NCBI GenBank assembly: GCA_025666215.1
Contig: CP102593.1
Coordinates: 2,493,001-2,557,000 of the forward strand
Direction of reading: 5' to 3'
From: Xanthomonas campestris pv. phormiicola
Lineage (GTDB): Bacteria; Pseudomonadota; Gammaproteobacteria; Xanthomonadales; Xanthomonadaceae
DNA length: 64,000 nucleotides
Shown here: positions 1 to 8,014 of the stretch, piece by piece
How positions within the stretch are numbered: the stretch's first letter is position 1
Layout: every line of letters begins with the position of its first letter
The notes under the pieces: model-generated
Databases searched by the model: none
The model's input: the letters and a program-made list of their open reading frames with translations, nothing else
What the model was told of the DNA's origin: nothing
Translations under genes and position numbers: made by a program

Positions 1-478
1 GCCAATCACTCGGGTCTGTCGCTCGATGGGCAGGTGGGATTTCATTTCCACCGCGACACCGCCAAGTCGGTGAGCGTCGTACTGACGGCCGCGTTCGGCC
101 AGATCGTCCGGCACCTTCGACAGTCCCTCGGCAACGCGCTCCACGATGCCAGCGCGGCGCAAGGCCTCCAGCCTGCGAACATGGGCCGCCACGACCTCCT
201 TCGGGTCACGGTCTGCCTTGTTCGATCGCCAGGTGATGGTCGGTGCGGTACAGGCCATCGCTCGCCAGCGCGGCTATGTTCTTGTCTGCCGCCCGCACCT
301 CGGTTGAACTGCGCACTTCCACCACAGCGCCGACGGGGTAGTTCACCAGCTCGTCATGGGCGTTGAGCGCAACGTAGTGGGCCTTGCCGTCCACGCCGTC
401 CACGCCGTCGATGACCAGATAGCCCCGATCCTGTAGTTCGTCGGCCAGTGCACCCAGGGCATCGATCCCAGGCTGCAT
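1..478 (-). pseudogene. Relaxase (DUF3363) fragment, frameshifted, runs off the left edge
   Basis: Read on the minus strand, two overlapping frames together give a stretch resembling the DUF3363 region of conjugative relaxases (TraI/VirD2-like): a frame with EVRSSTEVRAADKNIAAL and GLYRTDHHLA, which stops at about 206, then a second frame with AAHVRRLEALRRAGIVERV and KSHLPIERQTRV that continues past base 1. The switch near 205-225 is a frameshift, so this copy is broken. The N-terminal relaxase catalytic part is absent because the homology ends abruptly near 475, where leuA-like sequence on the other strand begins. It is a remnant of an integrative or plasmid mobilisation region. The family assignment is from recognition only. 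Confidence 0.65.
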
Positions 479-1249
479 TTCCCGTCGATCCGCAAGGTGG
501 TGGAGACGGTGGAATATTGCAACGGATTGCCGGTGCATCCGCGTCACCCCTACGCCGGCGATCTGGTGCACACCGCATTCTCCGGCTCGCACCAGGACGC
601 GATCAGGAAGGGCTTCGCCGCACACGAAGACCGCGCCGATGGCGTATGGGAAATGCCGTACCTGCCGATCGATCCTGCCGACATCGGCGAGAGCTACGAG
701 GCGGTGATCCGCGTCAACAGCCAGTCCGGCAAGGGCGGCGTCGCCTGGGTCATCGAGCAGGACAAGGGCCTGCGGCTTCCGCGCGCAATGCAGGTCGATC
801 TGAGCAAGCGCGTGCAGTCGCTCGCCGAGCGCATGAATCGGGAGCTGTCGGTCGAAGACATCTGGGCCGAGTTCGTGCGCGCCTACCGTCTGGGCGATGC
901 CGACACGTATCAGCTCGTCGACGAACAAAGCGGGCAGGACCCGGATTCCGGTCCGGAGCGGATGTTCTCCGGCCGCATCCGCCATCGCGGTCGCGACATC
1001 CGCGTCACCGGGTGCGGCAACGGTCTCTTCGCGGCGACGCTGTCCTCGCTCGCAGAAGCGTTCGGCATCGCGCTCGACGTGGTGGATCACCAGGAGCATG
1101 CGCTGCGGCGTGGTGCGGATGCGCAGACGGTGGCGTATCTGCGGTGCGTGCGCCCCGACGGTGGCCATGTGTTCGGTGTCGGGATCGACGCCGATGCCGC
1201 GAGCGCGAGGGTGAGGGCAGTGCTCAGTGCCGCGAGCGCGGTGGCATGA
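473..1249 (+). pseudogene. leuA: 2-isopropylmalate synthase, C-terminal fragment
   Basis: The frame contains hallmarks of the long form of LeuA from the end of the TIM barrel onward: VEYCNGLPVHPRHPY, TAFSGSHQDAI, RVNSQSGKGG, then the regulatory/dimer domain. About 255 residues remain of a protein usually near 560, and the whole catalytic barrel is missing. The first in-frame start is GTG at 497 with no Shine-Dalgarno. The natural stop is intact. LeuA-like sequence begins at about 473, exactly where the relaxase remnant on the other strand ends, so truncation is by a recombination junction. An intact leuA is expected elsewhere. A function as a free regulatory domain is conceivable but unsupported. 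Confidence 0.75.
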
Positions 1250-1836
1250 ACGACTGCGCGCCGGGACTCCCCTGCTCGTAGCCGGAAAATTCGTCCGATT
1301 CAGGCTCGGCACCGTGTCTTGGCATGGCGTGCCGTAGCGCCCGGCCTGAGCAGTCGCGACTGGGCCAAGCTTGAACGGCCCTGCCTCGCATGTCGAAGGC
1401 CGCCACCACGCTGCCAGGCGATCATGCGCTTGGGAATGGACGCAACACGCGGCGCGGCATCGGAAAATCCCGGTCCGGCGTGCCGCGCGACTGGGGTGTC
1501 TGCACCGGGGTTTGCCGTCGAGCGAGGTCAGGAAAATCCGACCCGATATCAGGCTTTGCCCTGATAACGTTGTCGCCGGCCGGCCGCGATACTGCGCCTG
1601 CCTGACGCAGGTACCGCCGCGCTCTCCTAGAGGAGCGAACAGGCTGGTCACTCGCCCTGCGTGCCGAGCCTTGAGTAAGCTCGGCGTGGTGTTTTTTTCA
1701 TCATGATGGCAACGCAGCACGGCTAACTGAGCAGGCTGTGAAGGCTGGATGATTTTGTCTACAAATTGCAGTTGCCCTGAACAATTCACGCCGCTAGTCT
1801 GATTCTGCGGCGTTCGCTGCGTTGGGGTTATACGAG
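1250..1836. other. Intergenic region between leuA remnant and gacA-like gene
   Basis: No convincing gene in 587 bases. It holds a strong free-standing terminator-like hairpin (1663-1698, listed separately) and two imperfectly matching blocks near 1283-1310 and 1528-1555 (GGAAAAT-TCG/CCG followed by CCGAT and TCAGGCT). The part after the hairpin presumably carries the promoter of the response regulator gene, but I find no good -35/-10 pair. Confidence 0.5.
1663..1698 (+). terminator. Rho-independent terminator with no gene assigned upstream
   Basis: Stem GCCGAGC (1663-1669) pairs with GCTCGGC (1679-1685) around a 9-base loop; six bases later comes a run of seven T (1692-1698). It lies over 400 bases after the leuA remnant and 140 bases before the next gene, so it either ends transcription through the remnant or closes an unannotated small RNA. 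Confidence 0.5.
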
Positions 1837-2484
1837 ATGGCCATTAGAGTTTTTTTGGTCGACGATCACGCTCTTGTCCGTACCGGCATGAAGCTGATCC
1901 TTTCGAATCAGACCGATATCGAGATCGTCGGTGAGGCCGAGAGCGGCGAGGCCGCGATGCCGCAGATCCGCCAGCTCAAGCCGGACATCGTGCTCTGCGA
2001 TCTGCACATGCCCGGCGTCAGCGGGCTCGAGGTCACCGAACGCATCGTCAAGGGCGACCACGGCACCAAGGTGATCATCGTGTCGGTGCTGGAAGACGGC
2101 CCGCTGCCCAAGCGCCTGCTCGAGGCCGGCGCGTCCGGCTACGTGGGCAAGGCGGGCGATGCGCAGGAACTGCTGCGTGCGGTGCGCGACGTGGCGATGG
2201 GCAAGCGCTATCTCGGCGCCAACATCGCGCAGAACCTGGCCCTGGCCAACCTGGAAGGCGGCGGTTCGCCGTTCGATGCGCTGTCCCCGCGCGAACTGGA
2301 AGTCGCGCTGCTGTTGACCCGCGGGCTGCGCCAGGAAGACATCGCCAAACGTTTGAGCCTCAGCGCCAAGACCGTCAACACGCACAAGGCGCGGCTGTTC
2401 GAGAAGGTCGGCATCCACGACAACATCGCGCTGGCGCGCCTGGCGACGCAGTACGGTCTGCTGGATCCGGCGCATCCGCTGTAA
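1837..2484 (+). CDS. gacA: NarL/LuxR-family response regulator, GacA/UvrY-like
   Basis: A 215-residue two-domain DNA-binding response regulator. The receiver domain spans about 1-120 with the acidic pair D9-D10, probable phosphoacceptor D55 (LCDLHMPG) and lysine in YVGKAGD. A LuxR-type helix-turn-helix follows at about 150-212 (LSPRELEVALLLTRGL, AKTVNTHKARLF). The ATG at 1837 gives the canonical MAIRVFLVDDH start; an upstream TTG at 1822 is in frame but non-conserved. GacA/UvrY proteins act with a hybrid kinase of the GacS/BarA type to control small RNAs that titrate RsmA. The kinase is not here, and the usual downstream uvrC is absent, so the gene stands alone, followed by its own terminator. 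Assignment to GacA rather than another NarL-like regulator is by overall resemblance. Confidence 0.8.
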   Translation: MAIRVFLVDDHALVRTGMKLILSNQTDIEIVGEAESGEAAMPQIRQLKPDIVLCDLHMPGVSGLEVTERIVKGDHGTKVIIVSVLEDGPLPKRLLEAGASGYVGKAGDAQELLRAVRDVAMGKRYLGANIAQNLALANLEGGGSPFDALSPRELEVALLLTRGLRQEDIAKRLSLSAKTVNTHKARLFEKVGIHDNIALARLATQYGLLDPAHPL

Positions 2485-2515
2485 GCCAGCCTGTCGTATC
2501 CGCGTGATGCGCAAG

Positions 2516-2542
2516 AAAGCGACCTGACCGGTCGCTTTTTTT
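2516..2542 (+). terminator. Terminator of the gacA-like gene
   Basis: AAAGCGACC and GGTCGCTTT form a 9-bp stem around TGACC, running into T residues, 31 bases after the stop codon. Confidence 0.85.
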
Positions 2543-2622
2543 ATGCCTGCTGCATCGTGCCCGGCGCTGATCGCTGGGGCAGCCATGCGGAGAGTTCAGT
2601 CCTGGCGGGCCTTCCTGGTAGA

Positions 2623-2651
2623 GCCTGTCGCGACTGAAGTCGCTCCCGCAG
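2623..2651 (-). repeat. REP-like short palindromic repeat, single copy
   Basis: On the minus strand it reads GGAGCGACTTCAGTCGCGAC with core palindrome GCGACT-TC-AGTCGC. A second copy of the core lies at 53120-53147 in the same orientation. Short extragenic palindromes of this type are abundant in Xanthomonas and Pseudomonas genomes and are thought to be spread by REP-associated tyrosine transposases; no such transposase is in the window. Confidence 0.65.
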
Positions 2652-2663
2652 AAGTGTCGTGGC

Positions 2664-2703
2664 GACCAGGCGACCAAAAGACCGCATGACCAGACAACCA
2701 GGC
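2664..2703. repeat. Degenerate 8-bp tandem repeat, five units
   Basis: Units GACCAGGC, GACCAAAA, GACCGCAT, GACCAGAC and AACCAGGC follow each other without gaps. The ACC core is constant and the rest is diverged. It lies just beside the REP-like palindrome. No function is evident. Confidence 0.6.
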
Positions 2704-2995
2704 AGCTTCCCGGCAGATGCTGCGACATCCCGACCTGCGAGGCGCTACGACGGCGTAGGACGGTGGAGTAGGTCGCTCGCGAACATGTCCGTTTCGATCC
2801 GCGAGGGTGCAGCGGATCGGTGTTTCGCGCCTGTCTAGCTAGACGCGCGTTCCTTCCACGATAGGCCGCTGTACGAGACCTGGCAGGACACGCGCCTGTT
2901 CCACGAAGCGCTGCGGCGAAGATTCCCGCAACGGCGCGGGTGCCGGACCGCGCCAGAATCGCGTGGCAGAAGAGATGCGCGGTCCACGCACAGAC

Positions 2996-3021
2996 AAAAA
3001 AGCGGCCCGAAGGCCGCTTTT
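2996..3021 (-). terminator. Terminator of rne
   Basis: GCGGCC and GGCCGC pair around a CGAA tetraloop and are flanked by A residues (T run on the minus strand), 27 bases beyond the rne stop codon. Confidence 0.85.
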
Positions 3022-3047
3022 CTGTGGTGCAGGAAGCGCGCGCCAAA

Positions 3048-6000
3048 TCAGCCGGCGCGTTCCTTGTGCTCCTTGTCGTCGTCGCTTTCGCTGTCGCCGG
3101 CCTTGTTGCTGCGCGGCGGGTGCTGGGCGACCGCCACCGGCGCGTCTGCCGACGGGGCAGGCGTCGTGTCGAACAGGCCGTTGCCGGCCGCAGCGGCAGG
3201 CGCCGCCGGTTCGGCATCGCCGACGTGGCTGCCTTGCATGCTGTTCGACGCCGGGGCGGCTGCGACCGGTGCGTGTACCGGCGTCGGTTCGACCGCGGCA
3301 GTCGGCTCCTCGTGGAAGGCATCCAGCAGCGTGGCCTGCACCGGCACATAGGCCGGCTTGCTGGTGGGGGCTTCTTCCTCGGCGAGCGGTTGCGGCGTCG
3401 GCGCCGCCTCCTGCTGCTGCGGCTCGGCGGCCACCGTGGACACCGGCGGCGCCTCGACGGCTGCGACCGGTGCCGCGGCGGCTTCCGCTTCCGCTACCGG
3501 CTTCGTCACACCGACCGGAGCCGGCTGTTCGACGATGGGCGTCGGCGTCGGTTGCAGTGCGGCTTCGATCGTCGCCGGCGGCGTGTCGGACGCTACCGGC
3601 GTGGCGACGAACGACGGCGCGGGTTCCGCGGCATGCACCGGCTCGGCATGCGCGAAAGGCGCTTCGCTTGCGGGCGGCAATGGCGCTGCCGTTACCGGCG
3701 CCGCTGCTTCAACCGGCGCCACTTCGGCCGGTGCGGTCTCGGCCTGTGCCGGCTCGGCAACGGCAGGAGCCGTGGCGATCGCTGCGGCTGCGGCAACCGG
3801 CGCGGCCTGCGCCGGGGCGTCGTCGGCCGCGGCTTGCGGCACTGCGGTTGCAGCTTCGGCGACCGGCGCCTGCGCGGCAGCAGGATGCTCTTGCCGCGGC
3901 GGCCGCGGCTCGCGCTTTTCCCGCGGCGGCCGCGGTGCCTGCTGCGGCTTGGCCGCGGCGGCCTCGGCGGGCGCTGCATCGTCGTCGAAGTCGAACTCGG
4001 GCTGGCTGCGGCTCGGCGCCGGCGCGGTTTCGCCGTCGCTGTCGCTGTCGCCGGCCTCCAGGTCGTTGTCGTCGAACGCTGTGCCCTCGCTGCCGCTGCC
4101 GGCTTCGCCATTGCCGCGACGACGGCGACGGCCGCCACGACGGCCGCGACGGCGGCGGCCACCGGCCTCGCCATTGGCGTCGTCGGCATCGCCGTTCTCG
4201 CCGACCGGTACGGCCTGCGCGGTTTCCGCGGCGCTCTCGCGTTCATCGACGCCTGCCGGTGCCGGGTTCGGCTGCGCCGCCACCGGTGCCGAGGCCGCGG
4301 TGTCGACCGCGCTGGCCGGCGCATCGCCGCTCAGCGCGACGGCACCACCGGCCACGGCGGCCGCCGCGATCGTGGCGGCGTCCTGCGCCGCAGCGGCAGG
4401 TGCGGTGACGGGCTTGGCCGCGACCTCGTCCTGACGCGGCTGACGCTGCGGCTTGTCGCTCTGCAGCGCGGCCTGCGCCGGCTCCTGCTGCGGCCTGGGC
4501 TGACGCGGCGGGTTCTGCGGCGGCTGCTGCTTCGGCGCCTTCGGCTGCTGCTGCGGGTTCTGCTGCGGCTTGGCCTGCTGCGGTGCCTGCTCGTTGCGCG
4601 GCGGCTTGGACGCCAGGTTCTGCTGGCCGCCCTGTGCGTTGCCGCCGCCGTTGCCCGGACGGCGCTCGTCGCGGCGCACGTTGCCGCCGTTGCCGCGCGC
4701 GGCATTGCCGCCCTGGCCGCCGTTGCGGTTGCCGCCGTCGCGACGCGCGTTGCGGTCGCCGCGGTCGTTGCGGTTGCGGTTGCCGTCATGGGCACGCTGA
4801 CGCTGCGCCGGCTCGCTCGCGGCCGGGGCCGGCACCGGGCTTTCGCCGGCACCGAAGATCCGCTTCAGCCAGCCGACCACGCCGGTGGCCGGCGCCGCGA
4901 CCGGGGCGGGCGCCGGCGCCTGGACCTGCACGGGCGCAGCGACCGGTTCCGGTGCATCGATCACTTCGCGCACCGGGGCCGGCTGCGAGTGCTTCACGTT
5001 GGTCACCGCCGGCGCCGGAATGTTCAGCTGCGCCTTGGTCAGCGCATGCACCGGCAGCTTGCGCGGAGTGTTGCGCTGGTAGCTGGGCTTGGCGCTTTCC
5101 TCGCCGAGCTCGTTCTCGCGCAGGCGGGTCACTTCGTAGTGCGGGGTGTGCAGCTGCTCGTCGGCGACGATGACGATCGGCGCGTCGTGGCGCTTCTCGA
5201 TCTCGCTGAGCGCGCGGCGCTTCTCGTTGAGCAGGTAGTTGGCGATCTCCACCGGGGCCTGCACCAGCACCTGTCCGGTGTTCTCCTTCATCGCATGCTC
5301 TTCGGCGACGCGGATGATCGACAGCGACATCGACTCGACGCTGCGCATGCGGCCATGGCCGTCGCAGCGCGGGCACACGATCTGGCTGGACTCGCCCAGC
5401 GACGGACGCAGGCGCTGGCGGCTCATCTCGAGCAGGCCGAAGCGCGAAATGCGGCCGATCTGCACCCGCGCGCGGTCGTACTTGAGCGCGTTCTGCAGGC
5501 GGTTCTCGACTTCGCGCTGGTGCTTGTTGGAGGCCATGTCGATGAAGTCGATGACCACCAGGCCGCCGAGGTCGCGCAGGCGCAGCTGGCGCGCCACCTC
5601 TTCGGCGGCCTCCAGGTTGGTCTGGAACGCGGTGTCCTCGATGTCGCTGCCCTTGGTCGCGCGCGAGGAGTTGACGTCCACCGCGGTCAGCGCCTCGGTC
5701 TGGTCGACCACGATCGAGCCGCCGGAGGGCAGGCGCACGCTGCGCTCGTAGGCGGCCTCGATCTGCGATTCGATCTGGAAGCGGTTGAACAGCGGGATGT
5801 CGTCGGTGTAGTGCTTGAGCTTGCGCAGGCTCTGCGGCATCACCTGCTGCATGAACTCCTGGGCATCGCCGTACATCTCGACGGTATCGACCAGGATCTC
5901 GCCGATGTCGGCGCGCAGATAGTCGCGCAGGGCGCGGATGATCAGCCGCGATTCCTGGTAGATCAGGAACGGCGCCGGCTTGGCCAGCGCGGCCTCGGCG

Positions 6001-6578
6001 ATCGACTTCCACACCTGCAGCAGGTAGTCCAGGTCCCACTGCAGCTCTTCGGCATCGCGGCCGACGCCGGCGGTGCGGATGATCACGCCCATGTCGTCGG
6101 GGATGTTCAGCTTGTCCAGCGCTTCCTTCAGCGCGGCGCGGTCCTCGCCCTCGATCCGGCGCGAGACGCCGCCGGCGCTGGGCGAGTTCGGCATCAGCAC
6201 CATGTAGCGCCCGGCCAGCGAGATGAACGTGGTCAGCGCGGCGCCCTTGTTGCCGCGTTCTTCCTTGTCCACCTGGACCACCACCTCCTGGCCCTCGCGC
6301 AGCAGTTCGCGGATCGTCGCCTTGTTGTGGTCGACGCCGGCCTGGAAATAATCGCGGGAGATTTCCTTCAGCGGCAGGAAGCCGTGGCGCTCGCCGCCGT
6401 ATTCGACGAAGGCCGCTTCGAGCGAGGGTTCGAGCCGGGTGATGCGGCCCTTGTAGATGTTGGACTTCTTCTGTTCCTTGGACGGCTGCTCGATGTCGAT
6501 GTCGTACAGGGTCTGGCCGTCCACGATGGCCACACGCAGCTCTTCCGCCTGCGTGGCGTTGATCAGCATTCGCTTCAT
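3048..6578 (-). CDS. rne: Ribonuclease E
   Basis: Endoribonuclease and scaffold of the RNA degradosome, 1176 residues. The N-terminal half is the conserved catalytic part: start [17 protein letters not shown], an S1 RNA-binding domain at about 39-120, the DNase I-like site with acidic residues in LTAVDVNSS (about 300) and VVIDFIDM (about 345), and the zinc-link cysteines CPRCDGHG near 401, matching the E. coli layout. Residues from about 530 on are low-complexity, rich in Ala, Pro, Gln and Arg, including an Arg/Gly patch near 800-820. Such tails in RNase E carry RNA and partner binding, but this one is too diverged to place partner sites. The Shine-Dalgarno GAGGAA lies 7 bases upstream inside a predicted hairpin, suggesting autoregulation. 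Confidence 0.97.
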   Translation of the reverse strand: MKRMLINATQAEELRVAIVDGQTLYDIDIEQPSKEQKKSNIYKGRITRLEPSLEAAFVEYGGERHGFLPLKEISRDYFQAGVDHNKATIRELLREGQEVVVQVDKEERGNKGAALTTFISLAGRYMVLMPNSPSAGGVSRRIEGEDRAALKEALDKLNIPDDMGVIIRTAGVGRDAEELQWDLDYLLQVWKSIAEAALAKPAPFLIYQESRLIIRALRDYLRADIGEILVDTVEMYGDAQEFMQQVMPQSLRKLKHYTDDIPLFNRFQIESQIEAAYERSVRLPSGGSIVVDQTEALTAVDVNSSRATKGSDIEDTAFQTNLEAAEEVARQLRLRDLGGLVVIDFIDMASNKHQREVENRLQNALKYDRARVQIGRISRFGLLEMSRQRLRPSLGESSQIVCPRCDGHGRMRSVESMSLSIIRVAEEHAMKENTGQVLVQAPVEIANYLLNEKRRALSEIEKRHDAPIVIVADEQLHTPHYEVTRLRENELGEESAKPSYQRNTPRKLPVHALTKAQLNIPAPAVTNVKHSQPAPVREVIDAPEPVAAPVQVQAPAPAPVAAPATGVVGWLKRIFGAGESPVPAPAASEPAQRQRAHDGNRNRNDRGDRNARRDGGNRNGGQGGNAARGNGGNVRRDERRPGNGGGNAQGGQQNLASKPPRNEQAPQQAKPQQNPQQQPKAPKQQPPQNPPRQPRPQQEPAQAALQSDKPQRQPRQDEVAAKPVTAPAAAAQDAATIAAAAVAGGAVALSGDAPASAVDTAASAPVAAQPNPAPAGVDERESAAETAQAVPVGENGDADDANGEAGGRRRRGRRGGRRRRRGNGEAGSGSEGTAFDDNDLEAGDSDSDGETAPAPSRSQPEFDFDDDAAPAEAAAAKPQQAPRPPREKREPRPPRQEHPAAAQAPVAEAATAVPQAAADDAPAQAAPVAAAAAIATAPAVAEPAQAETAPAEVAPVEAAAPVTAAPLPPASEAPFAHAEPVHAAEPAPSFVATPVASDTPPATIEAALQPTPTPIVEQPAPVGVTKPVAEAEAAAAPVAAVEAPPVSTVAAEPQQQEAAPTPQPLAEEEAPTSKPAYVPVQATLLDAFHEEPTAAVEPTPVHAPVAAAPASNSMQGSHVGDAEPAAPAAAAGNGLFDTTPAPSADAPVAVAQHPPRSNKAGDSESDDDKEHKERAG

Positions 6579-6972
6579 TGTTGCGTTCCTCGCGCTGCTA
6601 CCGCGCGGAACGCCATGGGGTTTCGCTTCTGGTCACGCTTCGCCGCCCATCGCGCAGGCGCGGGGAGGGCGGCTTGGGTTTCCAGCGCTACGACACCACG
6701 GCGAGCCGCGGGAGCGCTTCTTTCTTTTAGGTGGTTCAGGACCGGCGGCGACTCCAGCCAGGCTGGGCGCCGCACGGGGCATGTTCAGCGCGGACGCTTG
6801 TGGCGTCCGGCGATGGCCGGGTAGGCCGGTGAGCCGCTAACATGGCCGCCCCGGGGGCGGTGGTCGCGCACTGTGCCGGAATCGTCGCAAGCCGGGCTTC
6901 TGGCCCTGAGCTAACTTCCAACGAAATCAAACCCTTATCTCGCCCCCCGAGTGTAACAGAATAAACTGCCTG
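6579..6972. other. Divergent rne/rluC intergenic region with a long rne leader
   Basis: 394 bases between two divergent genes. Next to rne is a hairpin covering its Shine-Dalgarno (listed separately). Near rluC there is a -10-like CAGAAT at 6957-6962, placing a start only a few bases before the rluC ATG. I find no convincing rne promoter. rne leaders are long and autoregulatory in E. coli, which fits the spacing here. Confidence 0.45.
6583..6613 (-). promoter_or_regulatory. Hairpin sequestering the rne Shine-Dalgarno
   Basis: On the minus strand GCGTTCC (6613-6607) pairs with GGAACGC (6589-6583), with an inner CGCG/CGCG extension around GTAGCAG. The 3' arm contains GAGGAA, the only Shine-Dalgarno for the rne ATG at 6578. 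Opening or cleaving this stem would be needed for efficient translation. Pairing is seen in the sequence; regulation is inferred. Confidence 0.5.
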
Positions 6973-7965
6973 ATGACTTCCCCCCCGATCCCTCCCAAGC
7001 CGCGCGACGTCGCGACCAGCGCGGTGCGCATTCTCAAGGTCCCGGAAGACAGGGCCGGACAGCGCGTAGACAATTTCCTGCTCGGCCAGCTCAAGGGCGC
7101 CCCGCGCAGCCTGATCTACAAGCTGATGCGCAGCGGCCAGGTCCGGGTCAACGGCGGCCGCACCAAGGCCGAGCGCAAGCTGGAGGCGGGCGACGAGGTG
7201 CGCATCCCGCCGGTGAAGCTGCACGAGGAGGGCGAGAAGACCGCGCCGCCGGACGCGTTCATGGCCCGGCTGGAGGCGGCGATCGTCTATGAGGACGCGC
7301 GCTTGCTGGCGCTGAACAAGCCGTCCGGGGTGGCCAGCCATGGCGGCAGCGGGATCAGCTTCGGCGCGATCGAGACCTTGCGCGCCCTGCGCCCGAACCA
7401 GACCCTGGAACTGGTGCACCGGCTCGACCGCGACACCTCCGGGCTGCTGATCGTGGCCAAGAAGCGCTCGGCGCTGACCGAGATGCAGGCGCTGATGCGC
7501 GAGGACGACCGGGTCGAGGGCCGCGGCATCAGCAAGCGCTACCTGACCCTGCTGGTCGGGCGCATGCCCGACGGGGTGATGAGCGTGGACGCGCCGCTGC
7601 ACATCGGCCTGCGCCAGGGCGGCGAGCGCCATGTGCAGGTGAACGCGGCCGGCAAGGCGTCGCTGAGCCACTTCCGGGTGCTGGAGCGGCGCGGCGGGCA
7701 TTCCTATTGCGAGGTGCGGATCGAGACCGGCCGCACCCACCAGATCCGCGTGCATGCCCAGCACCTGGGGCATGCGGTCGCCGGCGACGACAAGTACGGC
7801 GATCCGGCGGTCAACAAGCGCCTGCGCGAGCAGAGCGGGCTCAAGCGCCTGTTCCTGCATGCCGCGTCGCTGGAATTCACTCTCGACGGCGGCAAGACGC
7901 CCTATCTATTGAATGCGCCGCTGGCCGACGAACTGGCCGAGGCGCTGAACCGCCTGGGCGGCTGA
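6973..7965 (+). CDS. rluC: 23S rRNA pseudouridine synthase RluC
   Basis: 330-residue pseudouridine synthase of the RluA/RluC/RluD family. An S4 RNA-binding domain lies at about 20-85 (RVDNFLLGQLKG, RSGQVRVNGGR). The catalytic domain follows with HRLDRDTSG, where D152 is the predicted nucleophile, and the later ETGRTHQIRVH motif. RluC modifies U955, U2504 and U2580 of E. coli 23S rRNA. Divergence from rne is a common arrangement in gammaproteobacteria and supports RluC rather than RluD. The start gives a short extension before the S4 domain. Confidence 0.93.
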   Translation: MTSPPIPPKPRDVATSAVRILKVPEDRAGQRVDNFLLGQLKGAPRSLIYKLMRSGQVRVNGGRTKAERKLEAGDEVRIPPVKLHEEGEKTAPPDAFMARLEAAIVYEDARLLALNKPSGVASHGGSGISFGAIETLRALRPNQTLELVHRLDRDTSGLLIVAKKRSALTEMQALMREDDRVEGRGISKRYLTLLVGRMPDGVMSVDAPLHIGLRQGGERHVQVNAAGKASLSHFRVLERRGGHSYCEVRIETGRTHQIRVHAQHLGHAVAGDDKYGDPAVNKRLREQSGLKRLFLHAASLEFTLDGGKTPYLLNAPLADELAEALNRLGG

Positions 7966-8014
7966 ACCAGGCGCGGACGGGCGGCGCTGGCGGCCGCCGC
8001 CCAGCCGGTGCCGT

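Larger units (their letters stand above)
2485..3047. other. Intergenic region between the converging gacA-like gene and rne
   Basis: No gene is supported in 563 bases. Contents: the gacA-side terminator, a REP-like palindrome, a degenerate 8-bp tandem repeat, and the rne terminator (each listed separately). The part from about 2860 to 2960 can be read as protein in one frame but has no start, no recognised motif and no ribosome binding site. Confidence 0.5.

Noticed and set aside
497..1249. leuA fragment as a functional gene
   Set aside because: It lacks the entire catalytic barrel and a ribosome binding site, and starts at a recombination junction.
206..1789. 527-codon minus-strand frame over the leuA remnant
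   Set aside because: Only its last 90 codons (relaxase remnant) make sense; the rest is antisense to LeuA-like sequence.
2860..2960. Possible small protein in the gap between the gacA-like gene and rne
   Set aside because: The readable stretch has no start codon, ribosome binding site or recognised motif.
2940..6824. 1294-codon open frame on the plus strand opposite rne
   Set aside because: The product is Arg/Gly/Leu-rich with no domains and lies antisense to a certain gene; long open antisense frames are expected at this GC content.
7980..8003. GGGCGGCG/CGCCGCCC hairpin as terminator between rluC and the DUF3300 gene
   Set aside because: There is no T run on either strand, and such GC palindromes arise often by chance here.
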